The notes beneath the pieces are model-generated. The model ran no database searches, was not told where the DNA came from, and worked only from the letters and a program-made list of their open reading frames with translations. Below are positions 34,561-46,865 of a stretch of 60,000 nt of DNA, one piece after another. Position 1 is the first letter of the stretch. Each line of letters opens with the position of its first letter. This DNA comes from Polytrichum commune. Taxonomy: Eukaryota; Streptophyta; Polytrichopsida; Polytrichales; Polytrichaceae. The position numbers and the translations under genes are program-made. The stretch is taken from contig OX485803.1 of assembly GCA_950295325.1 (NCBI GenBank), forward strand, positions 12,154,001 to 12,214,000. Reading direction: 5' to 3'.

Positions 34561-36423
34561 TGGCATATTGTAACGATCGCCCCACACCCACCATAGTGAC
34601 CCAAAAGCATACGAAATATATGACCGTAGCTATACTAACTTGGCTAGCAAGTCCTCCCACATCTCCATGTTTAAAGACCTGACCCTTCAAATCTGGAGAT
34701 TCACTAACTAGATGTATTTCGTATTGAACTTGAATGGCATACTTGGAGCTTGTTTGCCTTGGGGTTTTGCCCAAATAGCTAAAGATAGGTGCTTCATGCC
34801 TCAAGTGTCAATGACCTTATGCAAAGATCAAATTCATCTCGGAGCATCATCCTCCTTCATATCAAATCAAAATCTAATGGGACTTGTGCCTATATGTTCT
34901 TGAAGTATACAATAATCACCGTGTTGTGCGGGAAGCGTGGCTGACGGTTTGAGGTGGTGGTCTAGAACACTCTCCTGGCAAGAGTTGATCACTATGATCA
35001 CCAGGGGCAATAAAAGGTTAACATCTCCATTACATAATTAAACTCCTTGTGAAAAATATCTCACCGCTATTATTTTAAACAACCAAAAATTCAAAAAATG
35101 TCAATCACTCATCCCCTTAGATTAAGCCCTCTACCCCAATAACTTTCCAAGGCCCACCTATCAGAAGACATGCATGACCCATCCTCCTCTTACATTTCCT
35201 TACGGAATGTAATGAGGATGGCTAATGACAATCTTCACATTGGTGCAAAGACATCAATTTCCCTTTTATTTCTTTTAGTTAGTTGTTTTTTAAATATAAA
35301 TTTTAGATTGGCCAAAGGCCATGTTTTCTTTTAATAGCACGACGACTGTAGGCAACATAGGTAGAGACACATCCAAGTATACGAATTAGTGGTTGAAAAT
35401 ATTTTTACCTTGGCTTACTAAACTCTATTTCGAAACATGAATTTTCCAACTTGTGTGGCCTCCCCTTCACCCATTGATGAATGAACAATACTCAAGCTAA
35501 ATACTTTTCATTATGCATGGGTGGCCCATCATTAATCAGACACAATGTTTCCCAAATTTATGATACTAGGGTGAAATATCCTAGTGTTGATGTAATCAAT
35601 GAAGGGCATAATGTGTTCTAGGCCATGCCCACACTAGGACCAACAACTAGCCACACTAGTGGGTGGATTTCCATCTTGATAGGAGTTTTTGTCTTACATG
35701 CATTAGCAAAAATGCAACACGTTACATCTACACCCCTTATGGTATTTAGTGTCACATGCGTAATAGTGTCACTTACCCTATTTTGAGGCGTATGCTAAGT
35801 TATGTCGATAATTAACAACTTCGCCATAAGTGACACTTGGCTTTCAACTGTGCTTACTAATATCTTGGCATGAGTATCTTAAATAGTGTAATGAGGTGCA
35901 TGCCTATGTTAGATAGTGGTCTACAAGTTGACAAACATGTACACAAATGACACTTGCCACTAGTATGTTCAAGAATATCTTCCTCTTGCATAGTAAAATG
36001 CAAAGGCACGACACCTTCCATTAGTGCGCTAAAAAATATCACCCCCTTGCATACAAAATGCAAGACTATCATCTAAAGTATCCCAACGTGCTACTCTAAA
36101 TGTCATAATATATATAAAAAAATCACATGAAGAATTTACTTTATGTTGATGAATGGAATCATATTGGCAATTAGCAGGCGTCTAGTTTGGGCCTTCACAA
36201 AAAGTGTACGTGACATTAAATACCATAAACGGTGCAGTCAAGTTATTGTGGATAAGACAAACAATCCTTATTGGTGCACGATTATTTTTGGAGAGAGATG
36301 CACTTTCCCTAACAAAAGGTACTCCTCTTATCACCTTGGACTAAACTTCACAACTGCCCCTAGTGTGGGCATGGTACTAGATGAAATTCATGGATGCATA
36401 TGAGAAAGCTGGAATGGACACCC
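34561..36423. other. Intergenic, no gene seen
   Basis: AT-rich with short frames. An imperfect about 65-bp duplication is seen around 35945-36065 (CCATTAGTGCGCTAAAAAATATC against CCACTAGTATGTTCAAGAATATC, each followed by CTTGCAT). Confidence 0.35.
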
Positions 36424-36426
36424 TAA

Positions 36427-37006
36427 GGGCCGGTTTACACCATGGACCATGAAATCAGACCATGGAAGATCACCTTTTTCCACTGCCCAACTTGATGGTC
36501 CAACTTCCCACCGTCCGATTCCTTAGCAAATCGATTTACAAAGCCTTTGGGCCCCTCACTAGGTGTAAACCAATTGTGGACCAAGAGGAATGACCATACA
36601 AAAAAAATGCACAAGCTGTTTTTTTTAATATATGCCCAAAAAGGGGGCAGTTTTGGAAAAAATCAAGTTTGACCATTCTCGTGTCTTCTTTTATCTTCAT
36701 CTTTTCTCCCCCCCCCCAAAAAAAAAAATCCATCAAAAAACCATTATAATAGTATCTCTATGCCATGGGCCCTTGCCTTCTCCCACATGAGCACCTCTTT
36801 TGCCTCTCTCGCTGCAACACCCGTTGGACCGTGTCACTGGATAGTGTAGCCCTTCGAACATGTCTTATGGAGACCTCGAACTCCACGGTCACTCTGACGT
36901 TTCCCCCTTAGTGTAAACCGAAATAGTCCCAGGACGAGTTCAACAGCCAATCGCAGATTTTACAACGCATTGGGACGACTTCATGGTCCATGGTGTAAAC
37001 AACCCT
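36427..37006 (+). mobile_element. MITE family B, copy 2 (Harbinger-like, TAA target duplication)
   Basis: 580 bp with ends GGGCCGGTTTACACCATGGA and TCCATGGTGTAAACAACCCT, flanked by TAA at 36424-36426 and 37007-37009. It has the clearest ends of the three family B copies. The interior has no coding capacity. The TWA duplication points to PIF/Harbinger. Confidence 0.85.
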
Positions 37007-37477
37007 TAAAACGTGAAGCGATCCTGCCACAAATCTGAGTCCCATGAAATTTGCGGGCGAGGGGCCGGGGAGGGTGATGATGGCCTTGCCGCCGGTCGGG
37101 GTTCGGGTTTAGGATTGGGCCAAGGCCCACGCCCCAAAGCCAGAGTAATTGAATACGCTGACAAATGGACCAAAGTCAGACCTAAAACTAGGCTGCATGC
37201 TCCCATAAAGAACGGGGGCGGGCGAGCCAGTCTTAATATACGTAATGAACTTTATTTTGAAGCTTGCTTTTATATTTATATGAAAAGTCAGACCTAGTAT
37301 TAGTTAGTAGGCCCCCCTTTCAGGTCTTGATGGCCAATACATACATAAGTTGCATATTTGGGTGGTTTTGTCCTTCCAACTTTGTCGGCCAATGGGGGGC
37401 CGATCGAGTGGGCCAAAGGCAGCCCCGGCACTCACATTCTTGTCTCATCGAGCGAGGGCCACTTCTTCACACACTAA

Positions 37478-37976
37478 GGGCCACTTCACACACAAGCCAA
37501 GGGCCGTCACCATGAGATTGTGAGAGCCCAAAAGAAAGCGTCCAAAGGCTGTCCCAACACACCTCCAAAATCATGTAGTGTGGTCACGGACCCTCAAGTG
37601 TAGTGTGAAGTCATACGTGACCGGGCCCTCAACCAAATGCTATTTCAATGAAATTCTATTCATGCGGGTCCTCACACATGATAAAATATAATAAACCAAC
37701 GGTTGTGAGCGTTAGGAGTGCCATGGTCTCCCGGTTTTGTGTTAGGCCTACCTCCAAGAGGTGGCTTTTGAAAATAGTCCAAGTGACCGTGAAACATGAT
37801 CCATTTGGTGCCACGTAGGAATCCATGTAGACTTTACATCCATCTTGCATTCACATACTCCGTTGGTCCCTCAAGCGTAGTGTGAAGCGAACTTGGATCG
37901 GCTCCGTCCTTTCCACCAATGAGAGTGCTTGGAGTGTAATGGTCATGGGCTCTTAGTCCCGTGTGTGAAGTGGCCC
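37478..37976 (+). mobile_element. MITE family A, copy 2 (TAA target duplication)
   Basis: 499 bp with ends GGGCCACTTCACACACAA and CGTGTGTGAAGTGGCCC, flanked by TAA at 37475-37477 and 37977-37979. A partial duplicate of the left terminus lies just outside (37456-37466). Confidence 0.85.
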
Positions 37977-37989
37977 TAATAACTTAGAT

Positions 37990-38467
37990 AGTTAGACGGA
38001 GTGCCCATATTGCACTTTCATTGGTGGAAAAGGTGGAGCCGGTCCAAGTTTGCTTCACACTACGCTTGAGGGACCATCGGAGTATGTGAGCGATTGCAAG
38101 ATGGATGTAAAGTCTACATGGATTCCTACATGGCATTGAATGGATCGTGTTTCATGGTCACGTGGATTATTTTTAAAAACCACCTCTTGGAGGTAGGCCT
38201 AACACAAAATCGGGAGACTATGGCACTCCGAAACCTCACAACCGTTGATTTAGTCTATTCTATCGTGTGGGAGGACTTCGCGCGAATAGAGATTCATTGG
38301 AATAGCATTGGTTGAGGGCTTGGTCACATATGGTTTCACACTACGATTGAGGGCTTGTGACCACAGTACATGGTTTTGGAGGTGTTTTGGGACGGCCTTT
38401 GGACGTTTTCTTTTTGGGCTCTCGCAATTTTATGGATGGGGCTTTTGGCTCATGTTTGAAGTGGCCC
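37990..38467 (-). mobile_element. MITE family A, copy 3, inverted next to copy 2
   Basis: Reverse complement of copy 2 along nearly its whole length: its right end TTTGAAGTGGCCC followed by TAA matches the family terminus, and its left end is eroded (approximate start 37990). Together with copy 2 it makes an inverted repeat with arms of about 480 bp and only about 13 bp between them. Confidence 0.75.
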
Positions 38468-38569
38468 TAAGTTGCCTATGTTCATTTTGTTGCAAGTGTT
38501 TTTTAGTCGTTGCGAGGCCCAAGTTCGTGATTACATTCACCAAAGTGATTTCACCCCTATTAGTCCTTT

Positions 38570-39480
38570 GGTAAGATGACTTCATGGAAGTGCAAGGTTG
38601 CTTTCACGAAGGCTCCAAGCTACTTCATGGACCTTCCAATCCATGTTATTGGAGTGTTCTACCAATTTCATTAACCTTTGAAATTAGTTCATGATTCTTC
38701 TAAACCGACTTGACATGTGGAATACCTCGATTTTTATGGTCATGGACCTTTACCTCTAGCAACTTCAAGAATATTCCAAACCAATTTCATAAATCTTCCA
38801 AACCAATCGTTCTTGTATTCTCAACTTCTCACCTCCTTATTTCACATTCTTTGCCTTCTCATTTCCCAACATCCGATCGTTGGTGAGAGTTTTTGTACTG
38901 GATTTGATAGTAGAATCGATTTGGAAGTGACTTTGTGCACCCACATACAACTCTCTAGCTCTCTAGTTGTGATACAATTATCTGATTATCTAGTGTGTTG
39001 ATCCAATTCTCTAGCACAATCAGGTTCCTCTTACGAGATTTTGTAGTGGTTTTGTGCTTCAAGGCCTCTTTTGCACGACTCAACAACAATGATAATTTGT
39101 TTTGTTTCCTTGGTGCTACACCTTATATGGAAGCGCATCAAATTCTTTGCATTCTCTTTCTTTATAGGTTTTGATACCGCTATAGCATAAACATAATAAG
39201 CTTCAATTTATATCACTTGAGAGTCATTTGCTACCAAGTTATACTCACTAATACCTAAGTGAACCAATTTTTTTGACATTCCGAGGGCCTTTACAAACCA
39301 TAGAAGACGGTTGTGGGGAGCAATCAAGGGAATCTTATACATGATGTAATGTTCTTTGTGAAATAAAGTCTTACAATACATGAAGTTGTTCACAACCTAT
39401 GGCGAAGTTGGTTGAAGGTTCAAGTTAAATTGATTGTCTATATAGTGAACTCGATTTGTGATCAACTTGATCAATTGGCA
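38570..39480 (+). repeat. Dispersed repeat E, copy 1 (about 0.9 kb)
   Basis: Matches 53195-54160 in the same orientation. Shared pieces, in order: ACCGACTTGACATGTGG, CTTCCAAACCAATTTCATAAATC, AACTTCTCACCTC, ATCGATTTGGAAG, TGTTCTTTGTGAAATAAAGT, and GGTTGTCTAT.TAGTGAACT-like. Both copies keep an AATAAA in the same place. It could be an old solo LTR or MITE; no ends or target duplication are found. Confidence 0.65.
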
Positions 39481-40399
39481 TGGAGGGTAGGAGGCTCCTC
39501 ATTAGATCGTGGCCACTTAACCAAGCACATAGATTGTTAAGAAAGTGTGAAAATTATAGTCGTGTTAAAGGAGGAAGGAAGGAGTAATATGTTGTCAACG
39601 CAATAGCCTAAGAGTACTTAATACATTGATCAAGCAAGGGAGGGTGGAAGTTGAGATCAAAGTAGTTGTCTTTTAGTGCATTGGAACTAAGGGCCGCTTT
39701 ACACATAGAGGCCGGGCCAATTCATTGTGTAAGAGGCTTGAAATCTTCACTTATGATTGGCCAAAGGGCTGAAATCGGCCCCAACCCCTTTACACCCAGA
39801 GGTTGGGCCGATTTGGTGGTATGAAAATTTTCATCAAGAAATGCATGGTATGACACGGTCCGAGCTCATTGAATCGGGTGCACCCAAAATGGAAGGCCAA
39901 TTCTTGGTCTCGGGGCCAATGTCATATTTCAATAGATTAACTTTGTTTAATAAAATATGATTTTTAGCAAAGCATATCCATTGGATTATGTGGAAATTTC
40001 AACGGCTCTATAGTCAACCCTCTTAAGTATGACATGTTCGGGAAACATAAAAAGTCTTATTATCTAAGTGTCGTCTTCTCATTAATATGACAAATGGCGT
40101 AAGGTTGTTGTATTATTGAGGAAATACGAAAACATAAATAATATGAGCTTAAAAATATGTACAACGAGTTTAAGCAACATAGATGGTATGAAATAATAAC
40201 TTATAACTCCAAACAAATACAAACATCCTCAAGAACTCTTGAAATAAGAGTCTAAAGATCTATGGTGTCGCCTACCCAAGTTAGCGATTGTCATCTTATC
40301 TAAATTCCGTACTAACTTTTGAAAACTAATAATTTCATTAACATCAAAATATAAAGGGTTCTCTAATTAGAAACTAGATAACAATGATGCATGACGTTT
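39481..40399. other. Intergenic with one possible MITE end
   Basis: TAA followed by GGGCCGCTTTACACATAGAG at 39688-39710 resembles the terminus of family B, but no matching right end was found. Confidence 0.3.
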
Positions 40400-42165
40400 A
40401 GCATCACTAAGAAGTAACATCATCCACATCTATGGAATCTAGATCAACATTAAGATCAAAATCTTGTGTAGAATTGGTTCCCAAAGTAGCATTTACCAAC
40501 TCATAGATACTCGATTCCAGCTTAGTAATCTCTTCCCCTTCCATCTCGAATGTAAATCTTGATTGACATCTCATCATCACCCAATTGCAACTTTGCAATT
40601 AGAGCACCAATTTTATATGATTATTTTTGCCTTCTATTATTCTCTTTTTCATCAAGCAGGGAAAAATCAGCATTCCATGTTGCAGGTAATATACGTGCCA
40701 TCCTCCAACAATTCCAAACTATTTGTGCATCTAACTCACTCCATAATTCATAAGTCCACATGATAACATGTCTGATGTTGGGCACCACCTTCCTTAATTC
40801 CTTCAATGTAGCATCATCATACTATGATAAAACCCACTACAAAAGTTTCTTCTTGTATTGAATTTTGAAGATGCTATCATGCCTTGATCCAAAGGTTGAA
40901 CTGTCTTTGTAACATTGGGAGGTGGGAATACCAAAGTCATATTGCTCAATTCCAAGGTTGAAAAACCACAAGACTTACCAACTTTGGCAGAGCTAACAAC
41001 ATGTGAAGATACATTATCTAGAATCATGATCACCTTTCGATTTTGGCCTATGAACTGATTGTTGAGCTACAAAATCTAAGCTTCAAATATATCCCCTTTC
41101 AACCAAACTGTTTTATTTGCCACCGAACATATTCATGAGGTTGCCATCTTCCAAAACATCATGGTTGCTTAGATTTATAGATCACAAGAAACTTCAACTT
41201 ATCAATCCTAGTTGCATCAACAACGAGAGCAAGTGTTACACGGTTCTTCTGTAACTTCCGATCTTTCACCTTCCCTTGTGCTAATGTTTTATTGGGATGT
41301 GCTCAAAAATACAATCCAGTTTCATCCATGTTGTAAACATCTTTAGGCACATAATATGACAAAAATATGAAGTTGACTCATTGCTTGGGCAACTTCGTGA
41401 TCATCAACATCGCCACTTTCACCATGTAGATACACTTTGTACAATAATGTGAGGATAAATCAATAAAATGTAATTAAGGCATGACCAATACTTAGTCTAA
41501 CCTTCCACATATAAGATGAGGACTTGCATGATCAAATGATAAAAACAAAACATATTCAATGCTTACCTTGCAATAGAGTTCCTTTTCTTGAATTTCTCCA
41601 ACCAACCATTTAAAATATTGAAGATTTTGTACTTTTCAACCTTGATTGGATCATTGCAAGCTTTGCCAAAAGATTCCCAAAGAATTGTAGCATTTTGCAT
41701 GAGCATCTCATTAATTAGTGTCCCGTCTTTACTTCTCACTTGTTCACAAAATTGAAAAGATAAAAATTACTTGAAATCGATACAATACCTTTGATATTTC
41801 AATGTTCATGCAATCAATTGAAAAAGAAGAAGATTAAAATCATTAGCAAGCACGTTCAAATTGCATTGAAATTCTCACCTGCTTGAACAATGCCATCAAG
41901 GCATTTTCAAGTTCTAGGTACTTGGAGTCCTTGACTCTCTGGACAGCTTTGGCAAGCTCATTTTGAATACCCACAACTTTTTTAGAAGAGTTGAGGACCT
42001 GAGATATTGTGTTCATTTTCACCTCTTTACATAATTTATTGTTAAATTCATTAGCAATTGCTTGTTGACTCCAACTAAGGTTAACCTTGAATATGCTAAG
42101 CATATGTCTCTTGTTCTCCATTCTCAAACCAATCATATTTCTCTTATTATTCACCTCCATTGTGA
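40400..42165 (-). pseudogene. Pogo/Tigger-type transposase (DDE_1) relic
   Basis: Tc1/mariner-superfamily cut-and-paste transposase remnant. From its 5' end on the minus strand: a helix-turn-helix of CENP-B/psq type with LSWSQQAIANEFNNKL (about 42085-42035); the catalytic Asp motif NMDETGLYF (about 41335); then KVKDRKLQKNRVTLALVVD; the second Asp in MILDNVSSH (about 41025); then PPPNVTKTVQPLDQGMIA with the third Asp; and finally VWNCWRMARILPATWNAD and an acidic tail near 40410. Stops (for example after LYF and after KSKQP) and shifts break the frame at several places. No terminal repeats were identified. Confidence 0.85.
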
Positions 42166-43597
42166 ATTATAATGAACAAAATTGTGTGAGAAAAATGAAA
42201 TATATTATTGAGCCTATGCTATTGAATCATCTAAGTTCAGAGGAAAAATAAGAAACCCAATTAAAACATTTCAACCCAATATAAATTAGTGAAGTACTTA
42301 CCTGACACTATAAGAAGAAAGCCAATATAGATTGTGAAAACATCCAAAAGATTGTACAAGCAGTACAAGAAGGTGGTGATTATGGAGACTGGAAATTGTG
42401 GTGACTAGCATGGAGTATGTGCTGACTATAAACTGTGGTGAATGTATGCATGCGGACAAAGCGAAATTGGAGTCTATGGTGATCAATATGGAATTTGTGA
42501 TGATTGTGTGCATGCTGACATAAACAAAATCGGAGACTACAAGAATGCAAGAGAGTGCACAAGATATTGGTGATACTATATCACCATGAGAACAAGGCAA
42601 CATACCTCAAGTAAGTTTATTCAAGACTTATAGATGTTTTGTTTTATTACTATATAAGGTATAAACATACGATGGGGTATATTATTTCTCTACATGCGAT
42701 TTCAAGATCTCTCAACAACATTACACACATTCGTGACCATCACCCATATTCACACTAATTGCACAATCTAAAATATGGCAGTGAGTTCATTTGACTTTGA
42801 GCGGTGCACAAACATAGGCACAACCGTCATCAATAGTCTTGCATTAAGTATCCCATTTTCCTTTCTTTATCAAAGCTAGGGGCACTTTGGTGTAGTTAAT
42901 AATCTCATATAAATCAAGCTTATGTAAGATAACTTAAATTTGTAGTGCAATTACCCTCACATGGTACCTTCAATAAAACCTTGTTTAAAGTTACATTGTC
43001 ATATTATGGTCATTTACTTGGTGTGACACAATAAGCCAAACCACAAATCAGTCTAAAAGACTATAGTCTACTTGCTTGATTTATCTATTAAGTGTTTGGT
43101 TGTATCATTCAAAAAATCCCTACAACGGGGTGCAACTTAATATCATACTTCAACCATACCTGTAAGTTACACATAACATTACTAAACTGATGAAATGTGT
43201 TCAACCACCATGACTTCAGATGTAGTGTGAAGCAGTGGGATTGCACCATTCATGGTCTTTATTCTTGAATCTTATGCTAAACCCCTGAACATGACTTATC
43301 AACTTAGTAATGTTACCCATACTTGGGTACCTCATGTCGTATAGGTGCCCCATAACGACGGTCCTCTTCTCTTACTCATTTGAAGTCTTGCAATAGACTA
43401 TGGATTGCTTCTTCTATTCATTGGGGAGCATGAAACGTTAGTAGTTGAAAGGTAAAGTCCTCGGTATGGCCGAAGGACAGTCTATGGCCTATTCAAGTGA
43501 CTTTTTCATTTGTAGCTAGTCAATGCAGGAAAACAGGTGACTACGATCTCCATTACTACAATGACAATCGACACAATCCTTTTCTTCGATCTCCATA
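42166..43597. other. Intergenic, no gene seen
   Basis: Contains an imperfect tandem duplication of about 64 bp around 42440-42545 (GCATGCGGACAAAGCGAAATTGGAG against GCATGCTGACATAAACAAAATCGGAG). Otherwise AT-rich with short frames. Confidence 0.4.
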
Positions 43598-45347
43598 CAG
43601 TCTAACCTTGATAATGTCACCCTTGTTAATAGAACACCTTGATATTGTCACCTAAAAGTTTGAAACCGATTTTCATAGTGTAAAACTCCCTCGTTATTAT
43701 CCCTATCACCCTTGGTAATGTCACTATTTTTTTTCAAAACCCGTAGTGTAAATGTGATAATACCAAGTATGGATGGATTGTATGTGATGGTTGGATGGAC
43801 ACATTATAGTAGCCGAAAGGGTCATGCGCCGCCCCTGTGATAAATGCAATGCTATTCTTGGAACTTGATTGTGCACCATCCCTGAACAGTGTTGTCTATA
43901 CACGGCACTTCACAATGCTATCCGTGAAGACATCTTCAATTTTGATGAGACAGGTTTGTATTATAGAGCCTCTCCTTGCAAGACTTTGAATATTGGGAAG
44001 GCGAAAGGAAGAAAAAGAAGGACCGTGTGACATTGGGGCTTTGCACTAATATCTCAAGGAAGGAGCGATTGAAGCTTGTTTTCATTCACAAATCAACACG
44101 TCCTAGATGCTTTCCTCATAATTTTGATCCAAATAGTACAGTACAATATTATTCCAACAATTCGGCCTGGATGAATGGTGATGTTTTTACACATTGGGTG
44201 AAGAGTGAGAACCGAAGAATGGCATTGAAAGACATAAAGATTTGCATTATTATGGACAATGCAGGATGCCATGATATTCATGGTGAGGTCAAGAAAGTTA
44301 TAGATGGGTTTAATGCTTTTGTACTCTTCCATATCACTATCTTGTTCCTTCCACCAAGTGTGACTTCAGTTGTTCACCCTTTGGATCAAGGAGTGATTGC
44401 AACATTCAAAATGTGCTATAAGCGCAAGCTTGTTGCCTGGACTTTGCAACAAATTGATAACAACTCAAATGAAGATTTGGGAAAACTGAATGTTGATCTA
44501 TTTCAAGCTATGCTATGGTGTGGTGGCATGGCATGAATTAGATGATCAAAACATTAGAAATTGTTGGAGAAAGTCCGCCATATTGCCTACAGAGTGGAAT
44601 GCAGATATCAACAATTTTGATGAAAGTATGAAGTCCAAAATGGAGGAAGCAGCTTTGGAATTGAACAATCTCATCGCCGCATTGAATTTGGGTTTGGATG
44701 TTGAAGGCAAACTTGTAGAAAAGCTTTGTCTTTTGGAGTACATAAACATGGAAGGTGAAGATGATTTTGAGGTGGAATATTCTACTGAGGAGCTTGTGCA
44801 ATTAGTGCAAGATGGCGAACAAGTTCTTGATTCCATGGAAGTAGACCCATTGATTGTTGATAGCAGTGATGATGAGTCTAAAGTAGTGAAGCTAAGCGAT
44901 GCACAAAAATATGATAAAGATGTTTTGAATTTTATGGCTAGCCAAGGTTCTCAGATTTTCAACACTCTGGAGTTGTTAGGAGTGGAAAAAATTCATGAAA
45001 AACTCATTAGAATTTGTGTTGCACATTTAACATCAACAAAACAATGTGACATTAGAAGCTTCTTTGTCTCTAGTGAGAGGTCTTTACTTGATCTTAATGA
45101 CACATTATGATGTGCTCTTGTTGTTATTCACAATTTTGAATTAGATTTTACATTCAAAAACATTGAAGTCTCGTATTTGTTATTTTATTTTTTACATTGT
45201 AATTTTATTTTGATTTTCTACCTATTTTTTTGATAATATCACATTATGCACAAATCTTCAAAATGTGACATTATCAAATATGTCACACCTTGTTTATATC
45301 ACTCTTTTTGGTGAAACGGATGGTGTGACATTATCAAGGTTAGACTG
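43598..45347 (+). mobile_element. Pogo/Tigger-type DNA transposon with intact ends, internally deleted
   Basis: 1750 bp. Left end CAGTCTAACCTTGATAATGT and right end ACATTATCAAGGTTAGACTG are inverted repeats. The element is flanked by TA at 43596-43597 and 45348-45349. CAG termini and a TA duplication fit pogo/Tigger. Extra subterminal GATAATGTCAC / GTGACATTATC repeats lie inside both ends (near 43640, 43713 and 45262), as possible transposase sites. It encodes the catalytic part of a transposase but lacks the N-terminal DNA-binding region. Confidence 0.9.
43925..45110 (+). pseudogene. Transposase of the 43598-45347 element, lacking N-terminal helix-turn-helix and frameshifted
   Basis: DDE_1 (pogo/Tigger) transposase. 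Catalytic motif 1 NFDETGLYYRASPCKTL begins about 43937. A frameshift in the A-rich stretch about 44000-44025 moves to the frame with KKKKDRVTLGLCTN. Second Asp in IIMDNAGCH (about 44250); third in SVVHPLDQGVIATF (about 44370). A second frameshift near 44500-44525 leads to the 3' frame ending at 45110, with DDQNIRNCWRKSAILPTEWNAD, then a long acidic domain including VDSSDDES and a conserved-looking tail. The acidic region is typical after the DDE domain in Tigger-type proteins. More divergent from the 40400-42165 relic than a recent duplicate would be. Confidence 0.88.
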
Positions 45348-46136
45348 TACTACTTTGAAAGTTCAGTCACTCATGAACACAATATTTATTGGTAGTAGGC
45401 AAGACCATTGACTATTAATCTTCCACTTTGGATTTGGAAGAAGCAATTTGTACTGATAGGATGACCGTTCAGTCCATTGCCTACCAATAGTTAAAGTCCC
45501 ATTCAATTCCAAACAGACATCAACCCTTCTCTCATTGCTTCTCGGTTTGAACAACATAACATTATTCAGATCCATAACATTGTTATGTGGGATTGACAAC
45601 ATTTCACGGAATATTCCCACACCCATATCGAATATGGAGAATATTTTATAGAATAATGTTAGTCCCACATAACATTGTTATGGATATAAATAATGTTATG
45701 AAAGGAATCAAAGTCTACAAAGTTTGCAGATTATGATCTGAGTCTCTATTAGCATGTCGAAAATAGAATCCCTTGGCCTGTTGACTCGAACTACTCAATT
45801 TTTTTACCAACATCAACTCCTTTTAGTAGGATTACACGCACATGCTTCAGCTGCAAGTTTCATTCAATCTATGGTTTATTACACGAAGCTTCTCCGAAAT
45901 TACAATTGATTGATTCGTATCCACCTTTCTTAAGTAACATTAGTACCCGTTTCGGTCTCAATTAACAGAGATATTGATATCTTCAATTTCTCCATGTCAA
46001 TCTCACTCGTACTCTTCAGACTAAGGGGATTGGGAAAATAAAATCCCAGTTGCCCCATCCATCTTGGGATTTTATTCACATGCTCCTTGATTTGGATCAG
46101 GCAATTGATTGGCATTTCACTCTCATACAAGTATGA
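45348..46136. other. Intergenic with a long imperfect hairpin
   Basis: 45570-45602 (ATCCATAACATTGTTATGTG...) is inverted at 45656-45685, with about 53 bases between. No coding sense. Confidence 0.5.
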
Positions 46137-46636
46137 GGGGCCACTTCACACACGAGCCAAGAGCCGTGACCATGAAATTGTGAGAGCCCAAAAGAAAGTG
46201 TCCAAAGGCCGTCCCCAACACACCTCCAACATCATGTAGTGTGGTCACGCACCCTCAAGTGTAGTGTGAAGTCATATGTGACCGGGCCCTCAACCAAATG
46301 CTTTCTCAATGCATTTCTATTCACGCGGATCCTCACGCATGATAAAATAGAATAAATCAACGGTTGTGAGCGTTCGGAGTGCCATGGTCTCCTGGTTTTG
46401 TGTTAGGCCTACCTCCAATAGGTGGTTGTTGAAAATAGTCCAAGTCACCATGAAACACGAGCCATTCAATGCCATGTAAGAATCCATGTAGACTTTACAT
46501 CCATCTTGCATTCACATACTCCGTTGGTCCCTCGAGCGTAGTGTGAAGCGAACTTGGACTGGCTCTGCCTTCTCCACCAATGAGAGTGCTTGAAGTGTAA
46601 GGGTCACGGGCTCTTAGTCTCATGTGTGAAGTGGCC
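46137..46636 (+). mobile_element. MITE family A, copy 4
   Basis: About 500 bp with ends GGGGCCACTTCACACACGAG and CATGTGTGAAGTGGCC. The interior is closely similar to copy 2 (37478-37976). The flanking duplication is not clear. Confidence 0.8.
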
Positions 46637-46735
46637 ATGAATATGCTCATAGTCCAAAGTGAACTAGACGCATTCCTCCTCGGCTCTAAAGTTTGATTGA
46701 CTTGCAACCAATCCACTTGCATTGGCAATATTCAA

Positions 46736-46857
46736 AAAAGAAAAAGAAAAACCAACGTCAGGCAATCCGACGTGAATTTGAGCCCGATGGCCATACCCTG
46801 CTCAAGAATCCCCTTGGTGTAGGTGGGGTTTACTACCTACCTTATGGTGGGTGGGTG
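46736..46857 (-). mobile_element. 5'-truncated SINE of the 33609 family
   Basis: The minus strand matches the 3' half of the SINE at 33609 (CTGACGTTGG preceded by the TCGGATTG..., GGGCTCAAAT and CCCCACC pieces) and ends in a T-rich tail. Flanked by ATATTCAA at 46728-46735 and 46858-46865. 5' truncation plus a target duplication is expected from LINE-type priming. Confidence 0.75.
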
Positions 46858-46865
46858 ATATTCAA

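Noticed and set aside
39688-39800. Third Harbinger-like MITE family
   Set aside because: Only one end (TAA then GGGCCGCTTTACAC) is visible; no partner end found.
40008-40055. Terminal repeat of the first pogo/Tigger relic (TAGTCAACCCTCTTAAG)
   Set aside because: No inverted partner was found on the other side of the relic.
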